Below are positions 27,071-35,382 of a stretch of 64,000 bases of DNA, piece after piece. The translations under genes were made by a program, and so were the position numbers. The stretch covers positions 124,001 through 188,000 of the forward strand of contig NZ_JAMXBH010000004.1 of the NCBI RefSeq assembly GCF_023913735.1. The letters are read 5' to 3'. The notes beneath the pieces are model-generated. The model worked only from the letters and a program-made list of their open reading frames with translations. It made no database searches and was not told the DNA's origin. Within the stretch, counting starts at the first letter, position 1. Each line of letters starts with the position of its first letter. The stretch is from Pseudarthrobacter raffinosi (GTDB lineage Bacteria > Actinomycetota > Actinomycetes > Actinomycetales > Micrococcaceae).

Positions 27071-27661
27071 CTAGCCCCCCGTGCTTCCGCCCTTGGAGCT
27101 GCTGCCAAAGCCGCCCCTGCTGACCGTACCGCCCTTGATGCTGTACCCGGTGGATGCCTTGGCGCCGCTGGGGATGGTGCTGGTGTAGCTCGGATACGAG
27201 GACCGGTTCTGGCCCACCCCGGGAACGCTGGCGCCGCGGGAGTAGAAGTACCACGCGAAGAGCGCACCGCTGCGTCCGGCGGAGCTGTTGCACTGCGTGT
27301 CCTCCACGCGCTCGCCGGTTTCGTCGTTGAAACAGACCTGGGCGTAGTCGGCCTCATTCTGGTTGCTGGCCACGACGGCGGTGATGGTGCCGGCGAGGAG
27401 GGCCGTGACTCCCAACCCCACCACAACGGTCCGCCGCTGGGAACGTTTCTTGCGCGCGGCCGCATCATGGGTCTGGCGCTCGCGGTCCCGGGCGAAGGGA
27501 TCAACCGTGGGAAGGGGTTGGTTCAGGAGTTCGGGGCGCAGTTCCGGCTTGGGCACCTGCCACGGCGGCTTCGGCGCCCCCTGGTCCTTGCCTTGACCGG
27601 TGCCCTGGTCTTTGGCCGGGTCTTTGTCCGGACCGTTGCCTTGGTCCTTTTCCGGGTCCAC
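27071..27661 (-). CDS. YgiB-like (DUF1190-like) membrane-anchored protein
   Basis: A 196-residue protein: a charged Lys/Asp/Gly/Pro-rich N terminus, one membrane segment (VVVGLGVTALLAGTITAVV, about residues 80-98), a short extracytoplasmic domain with two cysteines (VCFNDETGERVEDTQCN) and a Gly/Ser-rich C terminus with SRGGFGSSSKGG. The RGGFG tail and the position before a ygiC-like gene match E. coli YgiB/YjfM. The function of the pair is unknown. GTG 27661 was chosen because AAGGGGG precedes it; a TTG at 27700 is the alternative. Confidence 0.72.
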   Translation of the reverse strand: MDPEKDQGNGPDKDPAKDQGTGQGKDQGAPKPPWQVPKPELRPELLNQPLPTVDPFARDRERQTHDAAARKKRSQRRTVVVGLGVTALLAGTITAVVASNQNEADYAQVCFNDETGERVEDTQCNSSAGRSGALFAWYFYSRGASVPGVGQNRSSYPSYTSTIPSGAKASTGYSIKGGTVSRGGFGSSSKGGSTGG

Positions 27662-27832
27662 GACGTCCCCCTTGGTAGTCCATGCTGAATGTGGGCGCAA
27701 CTGTGCGCCGGAAGCTCAATCCTGAAATCAGCGTAGTCTCTGCCCGGTCCGGCTGCGAGCACGAAACGGGAGAGAACTGCCAATCCCCGGTTCCAACGGT
27801 GGCTGTAACGCCGGGAACCCTACACTGGAGCC

Positions 27833-28486
27833 ATGGAAACCGCATCAGTGCTAGCCGTCTGCCGTGTCCACCAGCTCCTTCCCGATGAAGGCAGCGTGGG
27901 AGTCACCGCCATCGACAAGCGGCCCGTGGAAGGACCCGTCAAAGTCCACAAGCTCGGCCTCCACGGTGACGTCCAGGCAAGCCGGATCCACCATGGCGGC
28001 GAAGACCAGGCCATCTATGCCTACTCCCAGGATGATGCCGACTACTGGGCGAAGGAGCTTCAGCGCGACCTCACGCCCGGGATCTTCGGGGAAAACCTTC
28101 GCGTGTCCGGCATCGAGACCACCGGGGCAGTGATCGGCGAACGCTGGAAGATCGGGCTCGACGTCGAAGTTGAAGTCACTTCGCCGCGCGTCCCGTGCGC
28201 CGCCTTCCAGCGTCGGATGGGGGAGCCGCAATGGGTCAAGCGCTTCACGGAAGCGGGCCGGATTGGTACCTACCTGCGCGTGATCCGCACCGGCACCGTC
28301 CAGGCAGGCGACCACATCCACCGGCTTTTCGTGCCGACCCACGGCATCACCATCGGAAAGTGGTTCAGCGAACCTGACCTTGAGTCCATGGAAGCCTTGC
28401 GGGATGCCGACGCCGACGGTGAGATCCGCCTCCAGTCCGAGTACCACGACGCCTTTGAGGCGCTGCTGCGGCGGCTGGGACGGTAG
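27833..28486 (+). CDS. MOSC domain protein (YiiM-like)
   Basis: A 217-residue protein with a MOSC domain, which binds the molybdenum cofactor through a conserved cysteine, here in TSPRVPCAAFQ (C122). LHGDVQASRIHHGGEDQAIYAY and PGIFGENLRV are further signatures. YiiM-type proteins reduce N-hydroxylated compounds. The C-terminal extension contains a 3-alpha-like end. It is divergent from the YgiB-like operon, with the shared upstream region at 27662-27832. Confidence 0.88.
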   Translation: METASVLAVCRVHQLLPDEGSVGVTAIDKRPVEGPVKVHKLGLHGDVQASRIHHGGEDQAIYAYSQDDADYWAKELQRDLTPGIFGENLRVSGIETTGAVIGERWKIGLDVEVEVTSPRVPCAAFQRRMGEPQWVKRFTEAGRIGTYLRVIRTGTVQAGDHIHRLFVPTHGITIGKWFSEPDLESMEALRDADADGEIRLQSEYHDAFEALLRRLGR

Positions 28487-28895
28487 CGTCACGGCCTTAG
28501 CCGTATGGAACTCGACGGCCATGTGCGCAAGCTCACCGCCGTCGTCGTACGTTCAATTAGCCGCAAAGCGGATCTGTACCTTACACTTGAAACATCCCCC
28601 ACTCCGGAAATCCCTTATTCCTGCCCAATTTTTGAGGCAGGACTGGCAAGTGTTGGGGCCCGCTATTGTGATGCGGGCATTTTCATAGGGAGAGCCGGCT
28701 AAAGAAAACGCTGTACAGACTGCTGGGATAGCAGCCAAGAGATGCAGCGGGAAGTCCTGCCACGGGATTGCGAAAGCGCCGGACTTCTAAGTGACCGGCC
28801 GGTCAATGTATGCCCGGCACCCACGGCACATGTACTGCGGCTCCGCTCACCTCGGGTTGTGCCGCCTGGCCCCCTATGGATGAGGAAATTTCCCT
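28487..28895 (+). other. Long leader of the DEAD-box helicase gene
   Basis: About 410 bp without a convincing gene. Contents: a small ACGGC/GCCGT hairpin just after the MOSC stop (28491-28504), a GCCCGC/GCGGGC hairpin followed by ATTTTC (28658-28684) that could terminate or attenuate, and a GAAGTCC/GGACTTC stem further on (about 28751-28787). A short ORF at 28505-28702 has poor coding character. Cold-shock-type helicase mRNAs often have long structured leaders, and this region fits that pattern. Confidence 0.45.
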
Positions 28896-31199
28896 ATGCC
28901 TGAAAATCAGACCAACGACGAGACAGCTATCACCGCCGAAGCAGTAACTGCCGAAACCGTCGCTGTCGAGTTCACCGAGGCCGTTGCCCCCGCAGCAGAG
29001 CCCGCCGCCACCGAAGCTGAAGCGCCCGTTGCTCGCGCTGAAGAAGCCCCTGCCAAGGTTGAAGAAGCGCCTGCCGCTCAGACCGAGGCGCCTGCTGCTC
29101 AGACCGAGGCGCCTGCTGCCAAGTTTGAAGAAGCTCCCGTAGCTAAGGCTGAGGAAGCTAAGACCGAAGAAGCACCCGCCAAGGCTGAGGAAACCGAAGA
29201 CGAGGGCGTCAAGTTCGCCGATCTCGGCATCGACGGCCGCGTCCTCGCCGCCCTGATGGACGTCGGCTACGAAAAGCCTTCCCCCATCCAGGCAGCAACC
29301 ATCCCGCTGCTGCTTGAAGGCCGCGACGTCGTGGGCCTCGCCCAGACCGGCACCGGTAAGACTGCAGCATTCGCAGTACCGGCATTGTCCCGCCTGGCCG
29401 AGCTCCACGACCTCAACGGCCCGTCCCGCAAGACCCAGGCCCTGGTTCTGGCCCCGACCCGCGAGCTGGCGCTCCAGGTTGCCGAGGCCTTCACCTCGTA
29501 CGCCAAGCACATCGATGACTTCACCGTCCTCCCCGTCTACGGCGGCTCCGCCTACGGCCCCCAGCTCGCTGGCCTGCGCCGCGGTGCCCAGGTTGTTGTT
29601 GGTACTCCCGGCCGTGTGATCGACCACATCTCCAAGGGTTCCCTGGACCTGTCCGAGCTCCAGTACCTGGTGCTGGACGAGGCCGACGAAATGCTGCGCA
29701 TGGGCTTCGCCGAAGACGTGGAGCAGATCTTCCAGCAGACCCCGTCGGACCGCCAGGTGGCACTGTTCTCGGCCACCATGCCGAGCCAGATCCGCCGCAT
29801 GTCCAAGCAATACCTGAACAACCCGGCCGAGATTTCGGTCAAGTCCAAGACCACCACCGGCGCCAACACCCGCCAGCGGTACCTGCAGGTTATGGGCCCG
29901 CACAAGCTTGACGCCCTGACCCGCATCCTCGAGGTTGAAGAGTTCGACGGCGTCATCGCCTTCGTGCGCACCAAGATGGCCACAGAGGACCTGGCTGACA
30001 AGCTGAAGGCCCGCGGCTTCCAGGCTGCAGCCATCAACGGCGACATCCCGCAGCAGCAGCGCGAACGCACTGTCGAGGCGCTGAAGGAAGGCCGCATCGA
30101 TATCCTGGTGGCCACAGACGTTGCGGCCCGTGGCCTTGACGTTGAGCGCATCAGCCACGTGGTCAACTACGACATCCCGCACGACACCGAGTCCTACGTC
30201 CACCGCATCGGCCGCACCGGCCGTGCAGGCCGTTCCGGCGACGCCATCCTGTTCATGACGCCGCGCGAGAAGTACCTGCTGCGTTCCATCGAGAAGGCAA
30301 CCCGTCAGCCGGTGGAGCAGATGCACCTGCCCACGGCCGAGACCGTCAACACGCTGCGCCTGGGCAAGTTCGCCGAGCGCATCACGGAGACCCTCGAGTC
30401 CGAGGACGTTGCCGCGTTCCGCGACCTCATCTCCTCCTACGAGGAAGAGCACAACGTGCCGGCCTCGGAGATCGCTGCTGCGCTGGCCGTGATGGCCCAG
30501 GGCGGTCAGCCTCTGCTCGTCAAGGAACTGGCCGCAGCTCCCGATTTCCAGAAGCGCGAGCGCTCCAAGGACGGCTTCGGCTCACGTGGCCCCACCCGTA
30601 CCCTCACTGAGGGCAATGCCACCTACCGGATCGCCGTCGGACGCCGCCAGCGCGTCATGCCGGGTTCCATCGTTGGCGCCATTGCCAACGAAGGCGGCAT
30701 CTCCTCGGCCAACATCGGCGGCATCGACATCCGTGCGGACCACTCCCTCGTGGAGCTCCCGGCGGACCTTAGCGCCGACCAGCTGAAGGCACTGTCCCGC
30801 ACCCGGATCGGCGGCGAGCTGATCCACCTCGAGCTGGACAACGGCCGCAAGCCCTCCGGTGACGGCGAGCGTGGCGGCTACCAGGGTAGCCGTGGCGGCG
30901 AGCGTGGCGGCTACCAGGGCAACCGTGGCGGCGGCGACCGCGGCGGTTACTCCGGCGGTGGCGCCGGTGGCGGGGACCGTGGCGGTTACTCCGGCGGTGG
31001 CGCCGGTGGCGGGGACCGTGGCGGCAACTTCAAGGGCAACGGCGGGTTCAAGAAGGAATTCCGCAAGACCGACGGCGAGCGTAGCTCCGCTGACCGCGGC
31101 GGCCGCTCCTTCAGCGACCGCAACGAGCGCAGCGTGGGCACCGACGCGGCACGCAAGCCGCGCACCGAAGGCGGCTTCAAGCCCCGCAACAAGTGGTAA
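28896..31199 (+). CDS. DEAD-box RNA helicase (DeaD/CsdA-like)
   Basis: A 767-residue ATP-dependent RNA helicase. After an acidic Glu/Ala-rich N-terminal stretch of about 105 residues come the Q motif, Walker A AQTGTGKT (near 150), PTRELALQ, DEAD in LVLDEADEM (near 260), SAT in LFSATMP, and motif VI HRIGRTGRAGR. A DbpA/CsdA-type RNA-binding domain follows, then an RGG/GGY-rich tail with a 39-bp tandem repeat, and a basic end. It would remodel structured RNA in ribosome assembly and cold adaptation. Length and order match the DeaD group. Confidence 0.93.
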   Translation: MPENQTNDETAITAEAVTAETVAVEFTEAVAPAAEPAATEAEAPVARAEEAPAKVEEAPAAQTEAPAAQTEAPAAKFEEAPVAKAEEAKTEEAPAKAEETEDEGVKFADLGIDGRVLAALMDVGYEKPSPIQAATIPLLLEGRDVVGLAQTGTGKTAAFAVPALSRLAELHDLNGPSRKTQALVLAPTRELALQVAEAFTSYAKHIDDFTVLPVYGGSAYGPQLAGLRRGAQVVVGTPGRVIDHISKGSLDLSELQYLVLDEADEMLRMGFAEDVEQIFQQTPSDRQVALFSATMPSQIRRMSKQYLNNPAEISVKSKTTTGANTRQRYLQVMGPHKLDALTRILEVEEFDGVIAFVRTKMATEDLADKLKARGFQAAAINGDIPQQQRERTVEALKEGRIDILVATDVAARGLDVERISHVVNYDIPHDTESYVHRIGRTGRAGRSGDAILFMTPREKYLLRSIEKATRQPVEQMHLPTAETVNTLRLGKFAERITETLESEDVAAFRDLISSYEEEHNVPASEIAAALAVMAQGGQPLLVKELAAAPDFQKRERSKDGFGSRGPTRTLTEGNATYRIAVGRRQRVMPGSIVGAIANEGGISSANIGGIDIRADHSLVELPADLSADQLKALSRTRIGGELIHLELDNGRKPSGDGERGGYQGSRGGERGGYQGNRGGGDRGGYSGGGAGGGDRGGYSGGGAGGGDRGGNFKGNGGFKKEFRKTDGERSSADRGGRSFSDRNERSVGTDAARKPRTEGGFKPRNKW
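30950..31022 (+). repeat. 39-bp tandem repeat encoding RGG-type motif
   Basis: Two near-identical 39-bp units encode GGYSGGGAGGGDR twice inside the helicase tail, flanked by further degenerate GERGGYQG units. Such repeats bind RNA and change length by slippage. Confidence 0.7.
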
Positions 31200-31223
31200 C
31201 CACTGCTTCCTAAAGTGAACTGG

Positions 31224-31252
31224 GAACGGGCCGGCTTCTTGCCGGCCCGTTC
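31224..31252 (+). terminator. Terminator hairpin after the helicase gene
   Basis: GAACGGGCCGGC and GCCGGCCCGTTC form a perfect 12-bp stem with a TTCTT loop, followed by TGCTTTAA. It lies 25 bp after the helicase stop. Confidence 0.8.
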
Positions 31253-31434
31253 TGCTTTAAGGTTGCTGCTTAAGTTGGCTTGGTCACATCCCCGCCGGGA
31301 TCCCTCCCCGGGCCGATTTATGGGCCGTCCGGAGGGCGCCGAAAGCCCGGATTTCCGGCACTTTTGGCGCCGCGGGCGTCGTTCTGGAGCCGATTTGTTG
31401 GTGGCCAAATCTTCCGGTAGAGTATTTACTCGTT

Positions 31435-31506
31435 GCCCCCCTAGCTCAGTGGTAGAGCGCGTTCTTGGTAAGAACGAGGTCACCGGATCGATTCCGGTGG
31501 GGGGCT
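31435..31506 (+). tRNA. tRNA-Thr (GGT anticodon)
   Basis: A complete 72-nt cloverleaf: acceptor GCCCCCC/GGGGGGC, D arm GCTCAGTGGTAGAGC, anticodon stem CGTTC/GAACG around loop TTGGTAA (anticodon GGT, decoding ACC), T stem ACCGG/CCGGT. The discriminator is T and CCA is not encoded. Confidence 0.95.
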
Positions 31507-31568
31507 CTGGATGAGGGCCTGTGTCAAGGCGGTTTTTGACCGGCTTGGTGCAGGTTTTTCTCATTCGT

Positions 31569-31642
31569 GGCGGTGTAGCTCAGTTGGTTAGAGCGCACGA
31601 CTCATAATCGTGAGGTCGGGAGATCGAGCCTCCCCACCGCTA
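31569..31642 (+). tRNA. tRNA-Met (CAT anticodon, elongator type)
   Basis: A 74-nt cloverleaf: acceptor GGCGGTG/CACCGCT (G-T closing pair), D arm with GCTCAGTTGGTTAGAGC, anticodon stem CACGA/TCGTG around CTCATAA, T stem GGGAG/CTCCC. The paired acceptor end argues against an initiator tRNA. A lysidine-modified tRNA-Ile is the alternative for a CAT anticodon but the body fits elongator Met better. Confidence 0.92.
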
Positions 31643-31651
31643 CAGGCTAAG

Positions 31652-31686
31652 CCCCGGAATCCCCGAGATTCCGGGGGTTTTTCTGT
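31652..31686 (+). terminator. Rho-independent terminator after tRNA-Met
   Basis: CCCCGGAATC pairs with GATTCCGGGG around a CCCGA loop, followed by GTTTTTCTGTTT. A classical intrinsic terminator ten bases after the tRNA. Confidence 0.9.
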
Positions 31687-31767
31687 TTCCCCGCACGACG
31701 GTGTGTTTGCGGCGGTGCGAAGCCGTGACAAGCGCTCCTTTTCGCCGTAGCTTTGCTGCACGTGGCG

Positions 31768-32562
31768 ATGGGGATATCAGTGGACTTCTTCGGAGCAATC
31801 ATGGGTCCGTTCAATTGGATTGTGTCCGCCATCATGGTCGGAATCCATGACGTCCTGAGCACCATGCGCATGCCTGCGGCAAGCGGCTGGACGTGGACTG
31901 TGTCCATCATCGGCCTCGTGCTGATCATCCGTGCCGCCCTGATTCCGGTGTTCCTGCGGCAGGTCAGCGCCCAGCGCCGGATGCGGCTCCTGCAGCCGGA
32001 CCTGAAGAGGCTGCAGGAAAAGTACAAGGGCAAGAGCGATCAGCTGTCTCGGCAGGCCATGGCGCAGGAACAGATGGCCCTCTACAAGGAACACGGGACC
32101 AACCCTCTGTCCGCCTGCCTGCCGATGCTCATCCAGGTGCCGTTCTTCTTCGCGCTCTTCCAGGTACTCTCCGGCATTCCAGCCGCAGCCAGGGAAGCCC
32201 ACGGCATCGGAGCGATGACCCACGAACAGGCTGTGCAGTTCGACGAATCAAGTATTTTCGGCGCCCCGCTGTCAGCGTCCGTGCTGCACGGCAGTGGTGG
32301 CGACCCCGCGGCGGTCGCAGTACTGACCAGCCTGATGATCCTGGCCATGACGGCCGCGCAGTTCATCACGCAACGACGCATCGTGGCCCGGACCGTGCCT
32401 GACGAAGCCGCAGATAATCCCCTCGCGCGCCAGCAGAAGGTGATCATGTACATTCTGCCGCTCGTCTTCGGTGTGGGCGGCGTCCTCTTCCCGATCGGCG
32501 TCCTGATCTACTGGACCACCACCAACCTCTGGACCATGGCGCAACAGTTCACCATCAAATGA
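31768..32562 (+). CDS. yidC: YidC/Oxa1-family membrane insertase, paralog
   Basis: A 264-residue Oxa1-superfamily insertase with five predicted membrane segments. The conserved arginine of the hydrophilic groove is in LVLIIRAALIPVF, and the C1 coiled loop follows (RRMRLLQPDLKRLQEKYKG). It inserts membrane proteins with or without SecYEG. It lacks the large periplasmic domain of Gram-negative YidC, as expected. The principal actinobacterial yidC lies near the origin beside rnpA; this copy is beside tRNAs, so it is probably a second paralog. Start uncertain: TTG 31753, ATG 31768 or GTG 31780. Confidence 0.87.
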   Translation: MGISVDFFGAIMGPFNWIVSAIMVGIHDVLSTMRMPAASGWTWTVSIIGLVLIIRAALIPVFLRQVSAQRRMRLLQPDLKRLQEKYKGKSDQLSRQAMAQEQMALYKEHGTNPLSACLPMLIQVPFFFALFQVLSGIPAAAREAHGIGAMTHEQAVQFDESSIFGAPLSASVLHGSGGDPAAVAVLTSLMILAMTAAQFITQRRIVARTVPDEAADNPLARQQKVIMYILPLVFGVGGVLFPIGVLIYWTTTNLWTMAQQFTIK

Positions 32563-32616
32563 GGGGTGAGGTTTCGACGCTAACGGCCGCCCGAAGCGCT
32601 GAAACCTCACCCCTCA
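32560..32616. terminator. Long inverted repeat after yidC paralog
   Basis: TGAGGGGTGAGGTTTC (32560-32575, including the yidC stop) is perfectly inverted at 32601-32616; with two mismatches the pairing extends to 22 bp. Probably a terminator; it precedes a same-strand gene. Confidence 0.65.
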
Positions 32617-32684
32617 CCGCAGGGCAGGCACCCCGCGGCCGCTACAGCCTACCCATCCGCTGCCGACGGCGGCACAATGGGCGG

Positions 32685-33242
32685 ATGGGCCGGCTCATCT
32701 ACTCAGGCATCGTGTCCCTGGACGGCTACGTCGCGGACCGCAACGGCAACTTCAGCTGGAGCGAGCCGGACGAGGAAGTCCATACGTTCGTCAATGATCT
32801 CGAACGCGATGTGGGCACCTACCTTTTCGGCCGCCGCATGTACCAGGTCATGTCTGCGTGGGAAACCTTCGATACCCCCGATCAGCCGGACTACATCCGG
32901 GACTTCGCGCGGATCTGGCAAGGGGCAGACAAGGTTGTCTACTCCGCCACTCTCACCGCCGCATCCACGGCTAAGACCAGGATCGAGCGGACCTTTGTTC
33001 CCGACGCCGTCCGGGGCCTCAAGAACGCCACGGACGCGCACATCAGCATCAGCGGCCCCACCTTGGCCGCTGCGGCGCTCAACGCCGGGCTGGTGGACGA
33101 ATGCCGCGTGTTCCTCAATCCGGTAGCCGTGGGAGGAGGCCTGCGCTTCCTGCCGGACGGGCTGGGCCTGCGGCTGGAACTCCTCGAAGAGCACACCTTT
33201 GGAAACGGCGTGGTCTACCTCCGCTACCGCACACGGGCATAA
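32685..33242 (+). CDS. Dihydrofolate reductase-like (RibD C-terminal) protein
   Basis: A 185-residue protein of the RibD C-terminal/DHFR-like fold. Signs are the N-terminal strand MGRLIYSGIVSLDGYVAD, the TYLFGRRMYQVM segment and the ISGPTLAAAALNAGLVDECRVFLNPVAVGGG region that binds NADPH in this family. Stand-alone members are cytosolic reductases of unknown substrate and do not replace FolA, which is at 59.8 kb. ATG 32685 starts at the domain edge. Confidence 0.88.
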   Translation: MGRLIYSGIVSLDGYVADRNGNFSWSEPDEEVHTFVNDLERDVGTYLFGRRMYQVMSAWETFDTPDQPDYIRDFARIWQGADKVVYSATLTAASTAKTRIERTFVPDAVRGLKNATDAHISISGPTLAAAALNAGLVDECRVFLNPVAVGGGLRFLPDGLGLRLELLEEHTFGNGVVYLRYRTRA

Positions 33243-33258
33243 GGGGCAGAATGGGGGC

Positions 33259-33915
33259 ATGACCAGCATCGTTATCATCGGCGGCCACGGCAAAGTGGCC
33301 CTCCACCTGTCCACGCTTCTTACAACCGAAGGTCACAGCGTCACATCCATCATCCGCAACCCGGACCATGCGGCGGATGTCGCGGCTACCGGCGCTACGC
33401 CGTCGGTCCTGGACGTTGAGAATTCGACGACGGCGGCAATCGCCGACGCCCTCAGGGGCCATGACGCCGTGGTCTGGTCTGCCGGGGCCGGGGGAGGAAG
33501 CCCGGAACGCACGTATGCGGTGGACCGGGACGCGGCCATCCGGTCGATGGACGCGGCGGCGGAGGCCGGCGTCGGGCGTTATGTGATGGTGTCCTACCTG
33601 GGCGCGGGGCCGGACCACGGCGTCCCGGCGGAGAACAGCTTCTTTGCCTACGCGGACGCCAAGGCGGCGGCGGATGAGTACCTGCGCGGCACCGCACTGG
33701 CCTGGACCATCCTGGGTCCGGGGACGCTGACGGACCAGCCGGGGACAGGGCTCATCGAAGTGGACCCCGGAACGGACGACAGCCGGGCAACCTCCCGCAG
33801 CAACACGGCCAGTGTGGCCGCCGCGGTGCTTGACCTGCCCGAAACGGCGGGGAGGACCATCGAATTCCGTGACGGCACACTCCCGATTGCCGCCGCCCTG
33901 GAGCCGCAGCCGTAG
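33259..33915 (+). CDS. NAD(P)H-binding atypical SDR
   Basis: A 218-residue Rossmann-fold protein. The dinucleotide motif is IIGGHGKVALHL (GGxGxxA type), followed by a typical atypical-SDR order: VVWSAGAGGG, then YVMVSYLGAG and a YADAKAAADEYL segment in which Tyr and Lys may act as in SDR catalysis. It belongs to the NmrA/YwnB-like NAD(P)H-binding group, whose substrates are mostly unknown. It begins 16 bp after the DHFR-like gene and is probably cotranscribed. Confidence 0.87.
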   Translation: MTSIVIIGGHGKVALHLSTLLTTEGHSVTSIIRNPDHAADVAATGATPSVLDVENSTTAAIADALRGHDAVVWSAGAGGGSPERTYAVDRDAAIRSMDAAAEAGVGRYVMVSYLGAGPDHGVPAENSFFAYADAKAAADEYLRGTALAWTILGPGTLTDQPGTGLIEVDPGTDDSRATSRSNTASVAAAVLDLPETAGRTIEFRDGTLPIAAALEPQP

Positions 33916-33950
33916 CCGAGAGGGACCGGCCGCGACGCTGGAATAACACA

Positions 33951-34015
33951 GCGCGAAGGGACAGTTGAGGCCCTGGAACCGATGCGGGTCCGGGGCCTCA
34001 AGTGTCCCTTCGCGC
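33951..34015. terminator. Long inverted repeat between convergent genes
   Basis: A 23-base arm (33951-33973, starting GCGCGAAGGGACAGTTGAGG) is inverted at 33993-34015 with one mismatch. It separates the SDR and ROK genes and fits the window's bidirectional-terminator pattern. Confidence 0.7.
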
Positions 34016-34031
34016 CGTTGGAGCACGCAGC

Positions 34032-35234
34032 TTAGTCCGGAACCGCGAGCTCCAGGTCCAGGGTGTTCTTTTCCACGTAGTCGAGGGCGCATCGTACGGC
34101 GCCGACGGTCACGATTGAATCTCCCAAGGGCGAGACCGCCACCCGCGGGGGAGTGACGGTGTACTTGGTCAGGTGCCTGGCGATCGGCCCAAGCAGCACG
34201 CCGGCAGACTTGGCCACGGCGCCGCCGATGACCACCAGTTCCGGGTTGATGATGGTGGACACAGCCCCGATGATCCTGGCCATCCTGTCGGCGAGCCGTT
34301 CGAGGATCGCCCGCGCCACGGCATCTCCGTCGGCGGCAGCCGCGAAGACCTGCTCCGCCTCGACTCCTTCGGCGGCAAACTCCCGGAGGGATGTTTTGAC
34401 CTTGCCGGCAAGGGCGTCAGCCGCCCACGTCCTTGCCAATGCGGCGATGCCGTAGGTATCTCCCACACCCTCCACCATGTCGAGGAAGGCGAGCTCGCCG
34501 GCGCCTCCGCCCCGGCCGTGCAGCAGCCGTCCGCCGTCGATCATTCCCGAGCCGAAGCGCTCACTCGCGAGGATGACCACGACGTCGTCCACGCCGGCAG
34601 CGGCGCCGCGCCAGCGGTCGCCCAGGGCGGCCAGGTTCGCATCGTTTTCCAGCAGTACGGTCCAGCCCCGCCGGTCCCGCAGCGCAGCCTTCAGGCCGAC
34701 GTCGAACAGTCCCCAGAAGTGCTGCGTCACCAGCACCTCGCCGTTACGGTCCACTGGCGCCGCAATGCCGGCGCAGACGGCCAGGACGGAATCCGGCGAA
34801 GCGCCCACGCTGTGCAGTGCCATCATGGCGGTGCGGTCAATGACGGCGATGCGTTCCTCGGCCGGGATGTCTGCTTCCGCGAAGGGTTGGCTGGACCTGC
34901 CGAGGGCCTTTCCGCGAAGGTCGGACACCACCACGGTGGCCTTGGAGACACCCACGTCCATGCCCAGGACGTAGCCGGCGCGTTCGTTGAGCTCGAACCG
35001 CCGCGCCGGCCTGCCCTTCTGGTAGCCACCGAATGCCCGCTGGTTCTCCAGCTCGCGTATCCAGCCCCGCTGCATGAGGTCCTCGCATACCGCAATGGCC
35101 GTGGCCCGCGTGAGTCCGGTGGCCTCCAAGACCTCGGTGACAGTCACCGCTTCTGAGGCGCGCATGAAGTCAAGGACGGCTCCGGCACTCACTCGACGTA
35201 GTAATTGGGGCGTTGCCACGGATATTTCAGTCAT
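34032..35234 (-). CDS. ROK-family transcriptional repressor
   Basis: A 400-residue ROK (NagC/XylR-like) regulator: an N-terminal winged helix (about residues 15-75, VTVTEVLEATGLTRATAIAVCEDLM), then an actin-like sugar-kinase fold with the ROK motif region DVGVSKATVVV. The usual cysteine-rich zinc motif of ROK proteins is not evident. ATG 35234 follows GAGAGG. It is divergent from an alpha-glucoside importer and alpha-glucosidase operon and most likely represses it until a sugar is bound. Confidence 0.9.
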   Translation of the reverse strand: MTEISVATPQLLRRVSAGAVLDFMRASEAVTVTEVLEATGLTRATAIAVCEDLMQRGWIRELENQRAFGGYQKGRPARRFELNERAGYVLGMDVGVSKATVVVSDLRGKALGRSSQPFAEADIPAEERIAVIDRTAMMALHSVGASPDSVLAVCAGIAAPVDRNGEVLVTQHFWGLFDVGLKAALRDRRGWTVLLENDANLAALGDRWRGAAAGVDDVVVILASERFGSGMIDGGRLLHGRGGGAGELAFLDMVEGVGDTYGIAALARTWAADALAGKVKTSLREFAAEGVEAEQVFAAAADGDAVARAILERLADRMARIIGAVSTIINPELVVIGGAVAKSAGVLLGPIARHLTKYTVTPPRVAVSPLGDSIVTVGAVRCALDYVEKNTLDLELAVPD

Positions 35235-35275
35235 GGGCGTTGACCTCTCTGTGCTCTGCACCACATAATACTTGA

Positions 35276-35294
35276 GGAACTAAATTTAGATTCC
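35276..35294. promoter_or_regulatory. Candidate ROK operator
   Basis: GGAACTAAATTTAGATTCC is a near-perfect 19-bp dyad (GGAA-N2-TAAATTTA-N2-TTCC; two inner positions mismatched) in the AT-rich divergent region, about 40 bp before the ROK start. It is the best operator candidate for both directions. Confidence 0.6.
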
Positions 35295-35382
35295 AAATAA
35301 ATACTCTCCAGGCTATGTGGGCCGGACGGCCGCCGACCACTGGCATCCCAGCCCTTCACCCAGCCTTTGCAAAGGAGCAACC

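Noticed and set aside
28505..28702. A 65-codon ORF in the helicase leader
   Set aside because: No ribosome site, poor third-position GC bias compared with neighbours and no family resemblance.
28803..30452. A 549-codon minus-strand frame over the DEAD-box helicase
   Set aside because: Composition mirrors the helicase codons and no domain is seen; the plus strand encodes a full helicase.
31400..31700. A tRNA-integrated mobile element
   Set aside because: No integrase, attachment repeat of a tRNA 3' end or phage gene is found on either side of the two tRNAs.
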